From: Lindgomyces ingoldianus
Taxonomy: Eukaryota > Ascomycota > Dothideomycetes > Pleosporales > Lindgomycetaceae
Reading direction: 5' to 3'
Length of the DNA: 64,000 nucleotides
Assembly: GCF_010093535.1 (NCBI RefSeq)
Contig: NW_022985183.1
Coordinates: 918,051-982,050, forward strand
Part shown: positions 1-11,423 of the stretch, one piece after another
Numbering within the stretch: the first letter of the stretch is position 1
Layout of the letters: the number at the start of each line of letters is the position of its first letter
Made by a program: the position numbers and the translations under genes
The notes under the pieces: generated by a model
Told to the model about the DNA's origin: nothing
The model's input: only the letters and a program-made list of their open reading frames with translations
Database searches by the model: none

Positions 1-285
1 GATGTGGCTAGAGAGGTGGAACAGACGCAACTAACTATAATTTAAACATGTTTTACACAACGCATGCTAGAGCAAACTGCATGCAAATTAGCGTAAAGGT
101 GCACTTACATTAGCTATACATTTTTTTTAAAAAAGAATATAAGAAACACATAAGGTGACAGAGAAACAGCGTTACCAGGGTTTATCCAAAGAAATTCTAA
201 CTAACTAGCGCGTCTAAAAGAGGAGATTCTGCTCAACTTTTCGTTCTGCAAACCCGAATATAATAAGCAGAGCAAGCTCTGCTAA
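1..285. other. AT-rich mutated spacer
   Basis: No gene seen. The sequence is rich in TpA and poor in CpA/TpG, the composition left by RIP. Recognisable similarity to the gypsy family-1 integrase region only begins near position 286, so this stretch is either unrelated flanking DNA or too decayed to align by eye. Confidence 0.6.
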
Positions 286-1335
286 TAATCTTTAATTTTA
301 ATAAACTAAGAATTAAACTACTCTAAATTATACATAACTTACCTGTTAGAGGACACCTAGGCAGAGAAAAGACTCTTAACCTACTACAGAGAGAGTACTA
401 CTAGCCCTGCATGTTCTATACTGTACGCTAATATGTATTATGTTGCTATACTTACTGTAAAGTAAAGGCCTTTTAAAAAAAGTATAATAGCCTACTTAAA
501 CTACTTCTAATCCTTAAATAAGCTTAAAAAGATATATTAATTAATTTTATTATAAACCTACCTTTATTTAAAGAGTACATAAATATTATAGTAGTTATTA
601 ATTACTTAACTAAGTATTAACACCTAATACAATGTTTTTTTATAACTGCCCCTAATATAGCCTAGTTATTTTACTAATATATATAAGTTTACTATAGCCT
701 ACCTAACATAATTATATTAGATAGAGGTACGCAGTTTGTCTTAGCCTTCTAGGATAAACTCTGTAAATAGCTCTAAATTATTTTTTATTTATCTATAGCT
801 TTTTACCTAGAGACTAACAGCTAGACTAAGAATATAAACACTGTAATAGAATAAGTCTTATAAGTGTACATAAACTACTAGTAAGATAACTAGGTAAAAT
901 AGTTAGCTATAGCATAGTTTAAAGCTAATAACATAATATCTAAATTAATATAAGTATCTTTATTCTTAGCAAACTATAGATACTACTTTTAAATACCCCT
1001 TAACTAACTTATTAATCTATATAAATAATAAATGTAAATAGACTTATTAATAAAATTTAAAATATATTTAAATACATTTATAAAAAGCTTACATAGGCTT
1101 AAGCTTTTTAACAAGAGTATATAAACTAATCTTAAACCTCTACCCCTATGTATGCAGCTAGCAAGAAGGTCTAGCTAGACACTAGAAATATTTAAATAAA
1201 CTAATAATTAAAAAAACTTAATTAGAAGAACTTTAGCCCTTTTATAGTAGCTTATATAGTCTTATTACACACTTACTAATTAATCCTACCTAACAGCATA
1301 AAGATACACCCTGTGTTCTACGTATTATTGCTGCG
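286..1335 (+). mobile_element. 5'-truncated older gypsy family-1 copy, left part (integrase region)
   Basis: This stretch matches the integrase half of the complete family-1 elements (compare 5290-6358, 34270-35345 and 41060-42137): same order, same stop-ridden frames, about 90% alike by eye. It stops abruptly at the pentamer CTGCG (1331-1335), where the younger element 1336-7000 begins. The same copy resumes at 7001 with CTGCG and continues to its own 3' LTR (7332-7649). Its 5' LTR, gag and RT are missing, so it was truncated near 286 before or after the nested insertion. Not coding. Confidence 0.9.
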
Positions 1336-1653
1336 TGTCACGGTATCCTCCGCAGATCCCAGACATAACTGTATTAGACGCGTACTAGAGTATTATTAGT
1401 GCACGTCTAACACAAACACAACACAACACAGACATAAACTTAAGCACAAACTGCCTTAACACTAACTAAACCTAAAATAGGCTTAATTTATACTTAAAGC
1501 GCTTAGACTTTTAAGCTAAGTATTTAATTACTAATTTTTTTCTAAACTTTTTTATTTCTTACATAACATCTTGTACTTACTATAATACCTTACATAGTAA
1601 TTAAACTAGACCTCTGTAAAGCTCTATAACCTTACTTATGCATAATTATAACA
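1336..1653 (+). repeat. 5' LTR of gypsy copy A
   Basis: 318 bp, starting TGTCACGG and ending TTATAACA. The first ~150 bp, at the outer edge of the element, keep many CpA steps (for example the ACACAAACACAACACAAC run), while the inner end is converted to TpA. The matching 3' LTR shows the reverse pattern. Confidence 0.95.
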
Positions 1654-2099
1654 TTATGTTATGTTAAAACTTTAGCTAAGAATAGCCTCTAAATCTAATC
1701 TAATAAGCTTAGTACTTATATAACTCTAAGCTATTAAAGTAAGCTAAAAAGCCTTTTAAGAAGCACTTACTTTATAAAAAAGCTACTATGTTATAAGCTT
1801 TAAAGCTCTTTAAAAAGACTTTAAAAAACAGCTTTACATTATTAAGTAGTCTATTTCTACCTTAACTTTTATTATAGTAGTAGGAACTAAAAACTTACTA
1901 GCCTTAAAGCCTACTTAAAAGTCTAGAGATAGCTTAACTTTTTTCTACTTAACACTGCCTACAACTTATAACTTTTTTAACTTAGTAATAAAATCTAACT
2001 AACTCTCTAATCCTTTACTGTTTAATAGAAAATAGAAAGACCTACTTTTTTTTCTACACAAGCTCTAATACAAACTTAAAGGAAATGTAGACTAATTCC

Positions 2100-5000
2100 C
2101 CTCTAAACACTTTTAGTTACTATATACTTACTTTTAACTTAACTATAACATAACAGCCTTAATTAACTTACTAATAAATAAGGATATTATTAACCTAGAT
2201 TAATTTATAGCATTTTTATAAGTAACTTATAAAAACTTAAATAAAAAGTTAACAGCCCTAAGTTACTTAAACATCTTATAATAAAAAAAGAAAAGCTTTA
2301 CTTTATACTTTACTAAGTTTTACTAACTTACATCTAATATAGGCCTAAATAAGATAGGTCTAATTATAGCCTTATATAACTCCCTCTTAACTAAACTATA
2401 ACGCGCTATAGTAGAAGAACCCCTTCTAAACAACCTTAACGCATATGCAAACCTAATTGCTACCTACAATAATAACATAAGGTTCCTCCCTATATAAGCC
2501 CTAATACACCCCTAAACTAGCGCAGTTACAAATAAGGACCTTAATGTAATAAAAATTAATTTAAATTATGCTTTAGTTAGTTCTAGAAAGCATAAAAATT
2601 ATAAAAAAAAAAGTTAATACTTTAAGTGCAGTAAGCATAGTTATATTTTTTAAAACTACTTTATTTCTCTTTTTTAAGTCTACGCAAGTAGTGCTACTAG
2701 TACTTATTAAAAATTCTTACTATTTTAATCTTATTTTTATAAGGGCTTTAACTTATATTTAAGCTTTAATCTTTCTTACTACTCTTAACATAGCTGCAGC
2801 TATAGCAGTAGAAGCCTGTAAAAAGGCTTGTTCTAGGGCTAAGATGCCCCTTAGAACTAATTTAACACTAGATCTTTACTAACCTATAGGCTAAGTCCTC
2901 TACTAATAACTAAAAGTACTAAGTTAATATTCTTATATGTTAATAATAAAAAACTATATTAGCTTTAATATAAGCTTTTATTAACTTAGAAGTAAACAGC
3001 ATAGGTTATATTAATAAAAAACTAGTGTGTAAACTAAATTTTTAATTAATACTACTTACCTAAATAATTTACCTAACTAGATTTAATAAAAAATAACTTA
3101 AAAAAGGTTTTATCTCTAGTACTATAACTATTATAATTACTTACTAACACTATAAAGAGTAGATTAAGCTCTATGTAATAAATATAAGATGTTATAACCT
3201 AATCCTAAGATAACTATAGCTGTATTAGTATAAAGTTACTTTTAATTACTAAGAGTAAGTTCTAAACTTTAACTCTTTTTAATACTAAGATATATGCTTA
3301 CACTTACACCTAAACAACACCTAAATAGCACTTAATATAGAAGGTTTTTAGACTTACTTTTTAATAACCTAGAGAAAAACTACCTAAGTAAGGCTAACAA
3401 GCTAGGCCTCTTACTAAGATAAGCTATATAAAATAATTTAATAACTACTTAAACTTAAAAAAGAAAAAGCTTTTAAAGAACTTTTACTTACCTAATTTAG
3501 ACATAAACTAGGACTTAAACAGTAGATAAACATCTGCTATATAGAACCTGCCTTATTTATAACTCTAGCTTAATAACTAGATTATAAAATCTACGCAGTT
3601 ATAATTTCTAATATAGACTAAGCTTTAGCTTTTTAAAAACATACTAACTTAAAAATAATAGTCTTTTAAGACTACTATAACTTATTATATATCTTTTTTT
3701 AAGACAAGTCTAATAAGCTTTTAATATAATGTTTATATAATTACTAGATAACCTTTAAGCCTAGTAAATAACCTAGTTATAGGCTACTATATAGAATGTT
3801 ACTAAATAAATTAAAAGTGCTCTAAAAATACTTTAATAAGAACCTAAAAAAAAAGTTTATTTAAGCTAGCTTCTTACTAGTAGTGTTACTTATACTATTT
3901 ATAAAAAAACCTAAAGGTAGGCTTTAATTCTATGTTAACTACTAAGGACTAAACACTATTACTATTAAAAACTAATACTTAATTCTTTTTTTACAAGAAA
4001 CCCTAAGCTAACTAAGTAAAGTAAAGTATTTTATAAAGTTAAATATTATTACTACTTTTAATAAGCTAAAGATAGTAAAGGGTAATAAGTAGCTAATAGC
4101 GTTTTAGACCTAATATAGACTATTTAAGTACCTAGTAATGCTCTTTAGCTTAGCTAACACACTTAGTACTTTTTAACATTTTATAAATAACTTGCTCTAA
4201 CCCTACCTAAACATATTCTGCACTATGTATATTAATAATATTCTAATCTACAGTAATAGCCTTTTAAAGCACAAACAGCATGTATGCTTAGTGCTAAAGG
4301 CTATAGAAAAAGCAGGTCTGTAACTTAATATAGACAAATGTAAGTTCTACTAATTAAAAGTTACATATTTAGGATATGTAATCTCTATAAATAGCATCTA
4401 AATAGACCCTATTAAAGTTTAAACTGTGCTAGATTAGTAATACCTAAAAAATGTAAAAGATGTTTAAGCTTTTATAAAATTTACTAACTTTTACTAATAA
4501 TTTATTAACAACTTTTTATAGCTAGTAAGCCTTATAATTACACTTACTAAGAAAAAGTTTTAATTTAACTTTAACCTAAATTATTAATAGTCCTTTAACT
4601 AGCTAAAGAAAGCCTTTACTAAAGCTCTAATACTTTACTACTTTAACTTTAAACTACTAATACTTATAGAAGCTAATGCCTTAGACTATGTAGTAGCAAG
4701 AGTTCTCTTCTAGACTAAGCTAAATAGAACTATTAGGCCTATTATATACTTCTTAAAAAGAATAAGTCCTGCAGAAAGTAATTATAAGATCTATAATAAG
4801 AAATTACTTACTATAGTACACTACTTTAAATAATAGCAACCTAAACTAGAAGGTGCAGCGCATCTAATATAGGTCCTATTTAACTATAAGAACTTGCAGT
4901 ACTTTATAACTATAAAATAACTTAGCTACTAATAAGCCTGTTAGTTTAAATACCTATTTTATTTTAATTTTAAAATTACTTATTATCTTAGTTAAAATAA

Positions 5001-6660
5001 AGAGAAACTAGATGCTTTTATAAAGTAATCTTAAAACATCTTTACTTAAAAAGAAGTGTAAAAAGCTTAATAATAAACTCTACTTTAACTTAAGCTATTT
5101 TTAAACCTTAACTTAAATAAAATAAATTAAATAATTAATTAAATTATTACTAATAAGTATCTAAATAATAAATTTATTTAAGAAACTTTAGACTTACTTT
5201 AAAATAGCGCTAGTTAGTTAAAGAAGGTAACACTAGCTAACTATAAAAACTAAAATAGTAAGCTATATTACTATAACTAACTTGTAATTTCTAATTCTAA
5301 TAAACTAAAAATTAAACTACTCTAAATTATACATAACTTACCTGTTAGAGAACACCTAGGCAGAGAAAAGACTCTTAACCTACTACAGAGAGAGTACTAC
5401 TAGCCCTGCATATTCTATACTGTACGCTAATATGTATTATGTTGCTATACTTGCTGTAAAGTAAAGGCCTCTTAAAAAAGGTATAATAGCCTGCTTAAAC
5501 TACTTCTAATCCCTAAATAAGCTTAGAAAGATATATTAATTAATTTTATTATAAACCTACTCTTATTTAAAGAGTACATAAATATTATAGTAGTTATTAA
5601 TTACTTAACTAAGTATTAACACTTAATACTATGTTTCTCTATAACTGCCCCTAATATAGCCTAGTTATTCTACTAATATGTATAAGTTTACTATAGCCTG
5701 CCTAACATAATTATATTAGACAGAGGTACATAGTTTGTCTTAGCCTTTTAGAACAAACTTTATAAACAGCTCTAAATTATCTTTTATCTATCTATAGCTT
5801 TTTACCTAGAGACTAATAGCTAGACTAAGAACATAAACACTATAATAAAATAAGTCCTATAAGTGTATATAAACTACTAGTAAAATAACTAGGTAAAATA
5901 GTTAGCTATAGCATAGTTTAAAGCTAATAACATAACATCTAAATTAACATAAGTATCTCTGTTCTTAGTAAACTATAGATACTACCTCTAAATAGAATTT
6001 AAACTACTTATAAATACTCTCTAACTAACTTATTAATTTATACAAGTAATAAACATAAATAAACTTATTAATAAGATCTAAAATATATCTAAATATGTTT
6101 ATAAAAAGCTTATATAGGCTTAAGCTTTTTAATAAGAGTACATAAACTAATTCTAAACTTCTGCCCCTGCGTATACAGCTAGCAAGAAGGTCTAGCTAGA
6201 CGCTAGAAATATCTAAATAAACTAATAATTAAAAAAACTTAATTAAAAGAACCTTAGCCCTTTTATAGTAGCCTATATAGTCTTATTGCACACTTACTAA
6301 TTAATCCTACCTAACAGCATAAAGATACACCCTGTGTTCCACGTATTGTTGCTGCGCTAAGCAGCCTCTAAATCTAACTATCTACCTAAATAGCTAAACC
6401 TGCTACCTAAACCTATTATTATAAATAATAAACTAAAATACATTATAAAAGACGTTAAATAAATCTAGTTTAATAAGAAAAAACATATCTATAAATACTT
6501 TATAAAATAGACTAGATACAACAAACTATTATAGGAACCTATAGAAGCCTTATAAAAGAACTCTACAGTAACTTAATTCTACGCCTAATACCTATCTAAA
6601 CTAAACCTGTACTCTAATAAAGACAACCTAATGCTAGAACTACTAATGTAAAAGATTTCT
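2100..6660 (+). pseudogene. gag-pol remnant of gypsy copy A
   Basis: Read through stops, this is a gypsy polyprotein. A reverse transcriptase core lies around 3880-4480, with its active site at 4228-4254 reading Y-I-N-N-I-L-I-Y-S; family members normally have D-D at the third and fourth positions, so both catalytic Asp codons have become AAT. RNase H-like sequence follows at about 4600-4900. The integrase core around 5290-5990 contains L-D-R-G-T at 5716-5730, with the Asp kept but the next Gln codon changed to TAG. RT and integrase motifs lie in the same frame, so point mutation rather than indels destroyed the ORF. The domain limits are rough, because I aligned motifs by eye. No function is expected. 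Confidence 0.85.
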
Positions 6661-6682
6661 TTTCTAATAAGAGGGGGGGTAC

Positions 6683-7000
6683 TGTTACAGTATTCTCCCT
6701 AGATCCTAGACATAACTATATTAGACGTGTACTAGAGTATTATTAGTGCACGTCTAACATAAATATAACATAACATAGATATAAACTTAAGCATAAACTA
6801 CTTTAACACTAACTAAACTTAAAATAGGCTTAATTTATACTTAAAGCGCTTAGACTTCTAAGCTAAGTATTTAATTACTAATTTCCTTTTAAACTTTCTT
6901 GTTCCTCACACAACGTCTTGTACCTACTATAATACCTCACGTAGTAATTAAACTAGACCTCTGTGAAGCTCTATAACCTTACTCGTGCACAATCGTGACA
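6683..7000 (+). repeat. 3' LTR of gypsy copy A
   Basis: 318 bp, starting TGTTACAG and ending TCGTGACA, directly after a purine/G tract. The terminal ~100 bp, at the outer edge, retain CpA/TpG sites that are mutated in the equivalent inner end of the 5' LTR. Confidence 0.95.
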
Positions 7001-7649
7001 CTGCGCTAAGTAGCCTCTTAATTTAACTATCTACCTAGACAGCTAAACCTGCTACCTAAACCTATTATTATAAATAATAAACTAGAATATGTTATAAAAG
7101 ACATTAAATAAATCTAGTTTAATAAAAAAAAACATATCTATAAATACTTTATAAAATAAACTAGATATAACAAACTGTTATAAAAACCTATAAAAGCCTT
7201 ATAAAAAAACTCTATAGTAACCTAATTCTACGCCTAATACTTATTTAAACTAAACCTGTACCCTAATAAAAATAACCTAATGCTAGAACTACTAATGTAA
7301 AGGATTCTCTTTCTAATAAGAGGGGGGGTACTGTCACAGTATCCTCCCTAGATCCTAGACATAACTGTATTAGACGTGTACTAGAGTATTATTAGTGCAT
7401 GTCTAACATAAATATAACATAACATAGACATAAACTTAAGCATAAACTACTTTAACACTAACTAAACCTAAAACAGGCTTAATTTATACTTAAAGCGCTT
7501 AGACTTTTAAGCTAAGTATTTAATTACTAATTTCTTTTTAAACCTTTCTGTTCCTTACACAACGTCTTGTACCTACTATGATACCTCACGTAGTAATTAA
7601 ACTAGACCTCTGTAAAGCTCTATAACCTTACTCGTGCACAATCGTGACA
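7001..7649 (+). mobile_element. Older gypsy family-1 copy, right part with its 3' LTR
   Basis: Resumes at CTGCG exactly where the left part (286-1335) breaks off. Positions 7001-7331 equal the last internal ~330 bp of copy A (6352-6682), ending in the same G tract, followed by a 318-bp LTR (7332-7649). This is the outer, earlier copy into which copy A inserted. Confidence 0.93.
7332..7649 (+). repeat. 3' LTR of the older gypsy copy
   Basis: 318 bp, TGTCACAG to TCGTGACA. The partner 5' LTR is not in the window. The bases following (TAGAG) would be its duplication, but the left side is lost. Confidence 0.92.
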
Positions 7650-7859
7650 TAGAGCTACAGTAATTGTGAAGCTATGTGGAGCACCAAAGACATGAGGAAC
7701 TAGATTGTATTGCTAAAGGAGGGCAACTACGGGTTTATATAGTACTAGATGAACCCATCATGTGACTTAAGGCCACCAATAGCTCTAGGCTGCAGCAGGT
7801 GGCATTGCTAGGCAGCAGTACGCCAAAGGAGTGTTGGTGGCTAGCGCATGGAGAGCTCG

Positions 7860-8092
7860 GTAACTGCAAACAGTAATTCTTAGTTAAGCTAGTGCATAGT
7901 AGAGAAGGTTTAGAACTATAATATTACCTAAAAAATTACAAAAGTCCCTTAGATAGCTAGAGAGAGAAAGCCTTTCTTATACCCTTATTAGCTAGAGAGA
8001 TGGGGCTTACGCCACTAAAGCTACTAGCAGGGGCTTGCCCCTGTCAAGGCTCTCTCCCCATCCCGTCTGAGCTTGCTGAGATAAGTTCCGAT
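7860..8092 (-). repeat. Dispersed repeat X, copy 1
   Basis: The reverse complement of this segment recurs near 63203-63440 and, more decayed, at 27179-27330. Shared landmarks are the AGCTTGCTGAGATAA terminus, the GGGGCTTGCCCCTGTC block and the CTAAGGGACTTTTGTAA block (in the 63-kb orientation). Composition is near normal, so it is only lightly mutated here. It may be the end of a DNA transposon. No coding potential or terminal duplication could be fixed. Confidence 0.7.
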
Positions 8093-8188
8093 TATGTGGC
8101 AATTCTGTGCTAGCTAGAATAGGTAATCATCCTGATCAGAGGTACTAACTAGGGTGGCGGCCCTGCATAAATCAAGAGCCCCTCGCAG

Positions 8189-8227
8189 CCCTACAGCTGA
8201 TTATTACTTCTTAGTAGTGCTGTAGGG
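8189..8227. repeat. Perfect 9-bp hairpin
   Basis: CCCTACAGC (8189-8197) pairs with GCTGTAGGG (8219-8227) across a 21-nt loop. It lies just after repeat X and may belong to an element end, but no recognisable Helitron or other terminus accompanies it. Confidence 0.5.
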
Positions 8228-8471
8228 TTCTCTAGATTTAAGAGAGTTGCTTAAGAGGCTGCAAAAGTAATGCAAGCTTAGTTGTAATTTTCTAGCACAG
8301 AAGGCTAGTTTTTACTTAACAGGAGGCTCTTTGCAGATTATGCAGTGGTATAGTAACGCAAGCGTAACTTTTTAGTAGGCACACGTTATAGCGCTAAAGA
8401 AATACTCTTAGAAGCTAACTTAGGTTAAGTATGGTTGAAATTAGGACGCGGGGATAAGTCCTATCATGTCA

Positions 8472-8534
8472 AAGTCAAAGTACCGATGATTTGTTCTGCC
8501 ACGGCGGTTGTTCCGTTACGCATGGATGCACGTT
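8472..8534 (+). repeat. Short dispersed repeat Y, copy 1
   Basis: Contains a ~50-bp sequence (8486-8534) repeated almost exactly at 8677-8726, with shared core CCACGGCGGTTGTTCCGTTA. A more divergent third copy at 12293-12352 shares AAGTCAAAGTACC and the following bases. Function unknown. Confidence 0.75.
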
Positions 8535-8676
8535 AGCTATAGAGATAGAAATAGCTTGAAAATGTCCCCAAGTAACCATAAAACTATACAGTCATGCCAC
8601 CAAAACTTATGATGTTTGGAGGCTGGGTTCATTTCGGCGTGGGATGTTTTTCGACCAACAGTGATGGACGTTACCT

Positions 8677-8726
8677 ATGATTTGTTCCGCCACGGCGGTT
8701 GTTCCGTTACGCGTGAATGCACGTTA
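8677..8726 (+). repeat. Short dispersed repeat Y, copy 2
   Basis: Direct repeat of 8486-8534 with only a few mismatches, starting 191 bp downstream of it. The intervening segment (8535-8676) has no clear coding content. Confidence 0.75.
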
Positions 8727-8830
8727 CAGAAGAACAAGAGGGGCGCTTTTGGTAATATAGCTGAGCCGACTCGGAATCTAGGCAAATATCCTCCGCTAAA
8801 CGGGGACGTTTTACAGGAAGTTGGGAGATC

Positions 8831-9562
8831 ATGATAAATGGTGAGATGTGTGTAACATCCGAAGACCCGGGCGCTTGCTGTACTGAAGCGTCTGCAGCCC
8901 CGATTTCCGTCTCGCTCTCGTCCCCCACTGTGCCCCAAACGACTTCTCAAGTGTCAAACGCGTGTCAACTTGACCTCACAAGCGAGTACTTGCGGCATTG
9001 GGAGCTCTCGCAGTCCCCGACGCTGCCACCTCGTAACCTAACCTACCCTCACACAAAGCTGGGGCGGGTTTACCGATGGAAAAGCCACGAACGACAATAT
9101 ACTCTGACGGACTCAACATTCATAAAGAGTGAGCTGCCTGAAGAGGCACTGCCTATCTCTCGAGCTACTGGATGAAAGGTGTACCCTCATGGGCTCACGA
9201 GCGTCTCAGAAACGAAACATTTCATCGCATCTACGAAATCTATACCTGTACCCAGAGAACGGCTTGCTTCACCTCAAGACTGAGTGTGTCCTAGGTATAT
9301 CTCTATGGCATCTGAAAATACTACCAAACATGTCGCCAACTGCTTGGAGTCGTCTGTCCTACCCCAGCTTCGCAAGCTACGACACCACACTATTGGCAGC
9401 GTCACCCCACCGAGGCAGATAACGTATCGAGACAAACGGTCGAACTGGGTACGAAAGACCTCCCCCAATACAGACAAGGGAAGCTCTACAACATTGCCGC
9501 AAGCTGTCCTCGCTGCGAATCTTGCGATTCCCCGACGACGATTCTCAAGTGCCGGACACTAA
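8831..9562 (+). pseudogene. Relic of a fungal APH/choline-kinase-like protein
   Basis: One frame runs 8831-9562, broken only by TGA at 9173-9175 and TGA at 9281-9283. Its parts resemble, in order, the fungal aminoglycoside-phosphotransferase-like family (protein-kinase fold). Residues about 75-114 (9053-9172) carry a G-R-V-Y-R-W-K-S-H-E-R then T-L-T-D-S-T-F-I-K pattern. Next comes an S-I-P-V-P motif near 9240, then after the second stop a stretch with T-K-H-V-A-N-C-L-E-S and L-R-K-L-R, and a P-P-R-Q-I-T-Y segment. The catalytic H-N-D loop and the D-W-E metal-binding region are not recognisable, so the copy is both interrupted and truncated. It could instead be a gene with small introns over the two stops, but no clear splice sites were found. 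The family assignment rests on remembered family patterns and is moderately secure. Confidence 0.5.
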
Positions 9563-10932
9563 AACAGCCCAAGACTGCGAGACATGAAGACGCAGCGGAC
9601 TCAGAACCGGGTTCCCCCGCCAATTCGCAGTTCACGATAAGCCGTCCGCTGGTTGGCCTTGTCCGCTGGTTGGCCTTGTCCGCCAGCGCCCTGCCCTGGC
9701 CCTACTCTCCTCGTCCTAGTGTCTAGCGCTATCCGTTTCGGCGTGCGTGTGGGCGGCGGAAGGGGCGGAGGAGATTCGAGAACGTCGCGTAGATCGCGTA
9801 GGTGAGCGCTTCGATGTTGGGCAGAGAGGATGTTGGCGGGCTTCGGGGATACTGGGGCGTAGGCTGTTTGCGGCGGGTAGAATCGGTGAAGGTGAATACG
9901 CCAATCGTGGAGAGGTGGAAAGGCTGTTTATGCTGAAAAGGTCATCGATGCGGAACGTCATAAATATTGTCGGTTGGTGATGGACTGGCCGAGAAGCTCA
10001 TCGGTGACTGTGTTGCATTTGGGCTCGGCCGTCGCATGTTGCTATATCGCGACTAGGTGGCTGCCGCTGCCTCTGATGGACGTGTATATTTTATAGCGTG
10101 CTTGTAGAGTGTAGTTGTCCGTCCATGCCATGGCCGCAGGGGAGCGCGGTGGCCTGCGGCCACTGGCAGACGGGTTATAATGCTGTTGTTTTGGGGTTTT
10201 CCAAACGAGCAGGTATGAGCCTTCCTTTTCGGAAGCTTGGATGAGGAAAATTTAGCAATAACAAAGGAAGAATAGCGATATAGACAAACAAATCTCCTGT
10301 GCCGCCGACAATGTTCATACGGAGCACCGCGTCGGTCAGTTGCAAAGTCAGGTTTGACATTCGGAAGACAGACGCCGACATACTGATTCCGGCTTGGCGA
10401 CACCTTAAAACTGTGAACAGTAACAAAGGGGCAAACTTTAGCCCACTAACAATAGAACACAGCATTATAATATTGCTTTAAAACACCTAGAATATAGTAA
10501 TAGACCTAGTAAAATATATTTATTTGCCTTAAAAATCTAGAATATTTGCAAAAGTGGTGGAAAGTTTTATAGGCTAATTAGACATTAATCCGGCGCTTTT
10601 TTAAACCAATAAGAGAAAAGACTTGGCAAGATGTACAGTGAATAATAGAGATATCGAGTTCCTGGCGGTACCTATGCCGCCTGTGACTAAATGCGGGACA
10701 AAAATAATCCGAATGCCGATGATCACCCGAAAGAACGGAGCTTCGCATGAAGCTAGTCGTTCGCAGCGGCATTGTAGCTTCTCCCCACTACCATGGCATC
10801 TTGAGAATTGAATCGTCACGGGAAGAGAGAAATACAGTATTCGAGCTCCACGGTTGCGTGTCTCAGGTAATTTTTGAGGTTGCATAAAGACTTGTGGAGC
10901 AGCGAAGCAGAAGAAACTGACCACGCCAGATA
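9563..10932. other. GC-balanced intergenic region, no recognised gene
   Basis: Short open frames occur on both strands (for example 9716-9961 minus, 81 codons, and 10601-10924 minus, 107 codons), but none has a recognisable domain, splice pattern or convincing start. The segment 10470-10610 is AT-rich. Normal composition indicates unique or low-copy DNA not hit by RIP. Confidence 0.5.
9644..9677 (+). repeat. 17-bp tandem duplication
   Basis: GTCCGCTGGTTGGCCTT occurs twice without a gap (9644-9660, 9661-9677), followed by a partial third start. It is a small slippage-type duplication. Confidence 0.85.
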
Positions 10933-11190
10933 TTAATACTCAACGTCGCTCGTCTGATCATCCCACACGATCAATCCACCACAGGGCCCCTTACCCTCGA
11001 TATGGCTGACCTCATCTAATTCCCAAGAGGATTTGAAGAAGAGGACATTGTCGCCTGGGGCACGACAGGCTTGATGTGCCTTGATGCGGCCTCCCAGACT
11101 GTCATAAAGACCCCTCACGATGATGACAAATGCCGCAGAGTCCAGGTGGAGAGGACGATATACGAGAGGTTCGAGCAGCGAGGCGGGCAT
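10933..11190 (-). CDS. Hypothetical short protein or terminal exon
   Basis: An open frame runs from the ATG at 11190-11188 to a stop at 10933, giving about 84 residues and ending S-D-V-E-Y. It has a balanced, protein-like composition with no low-complexity bias, which makes it more credible than neighbouring open frames. An in-frame stop lies just upstream of 11211, so if it is real it is either a small protein or the last exon of a gene whose upstream splice site I could not fix. It lies head to head with the Clr5 gene (start at 11424), which would place a shared ~230-bp promoter region between them. No domain is recognised. Confidence 0.25.
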   Translation of the reverse strand: MPASLLEPLVYRPLHLDSAAFVIIVRGLYDSLGGRIKAHQACRAPGDNVLFFKSSWELDEVSHIEGKGPCGGLIVWDDQTSDVEY

Positions 11191-11423
11191 AGGGGACTCC
11201 TGCGATACCACGGCCCGTACGATTCAGGCATCCACCTCGAACTCGCTCCAAATTGGAACCTCTCCCCGACTTAGTTTTGCAGACGCTCCCTCAAGGCAGG
11301 TATTTAACAGCTGGCCAAAGCCACTTACCGCACTCGTTCGATCTATCCCCCGCACCTCACGCGCACCCGCTCCATAATGCAGAGCATATCAATGATGCTG
11401 TCCAAACTATACCCCCGACTCCT

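Larger units (their letters stand above)
1336..7000 (+). mobile_element. Complete RIP-mutated Ty3/gypsy retrotransposon, family 1 (copy A)
   Basis: A 5665-bp element bounded by two 318-bp LTRs that begin TGTCACGG / TGTTACAG and end TTATAACA / TCGTGACA, flanked by the 5-bp duplication CTGCG (1331-1335 and 7001-7005). A polypurine tract with seven Gs sits directly before the 3' LTR. RT precedes integrase in the interior, the gypsy order. The element landed inside an older copy of its own family. Two more copies of the same length class lie at 30327-35991 and 37121-42783. Numerous stops make it inactive. Confidence 0.96.

Noticed and set aside
1336..7649. Tandem LTR-internal-LTR-partial internal-LTR read as unequal crossing-over
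   Set aside because: The CTGCG duplication and the colinear continuation from 1335 to 7001 show a nested insertion instead.
9716..9980. Overlapping 81-codon (minus) and 77-codon (plus) open frames
   Set aside because: Arg/Ser-rich translations of GC-rich DNA without domain, splice sites or clear start; left as unannotated sequence.
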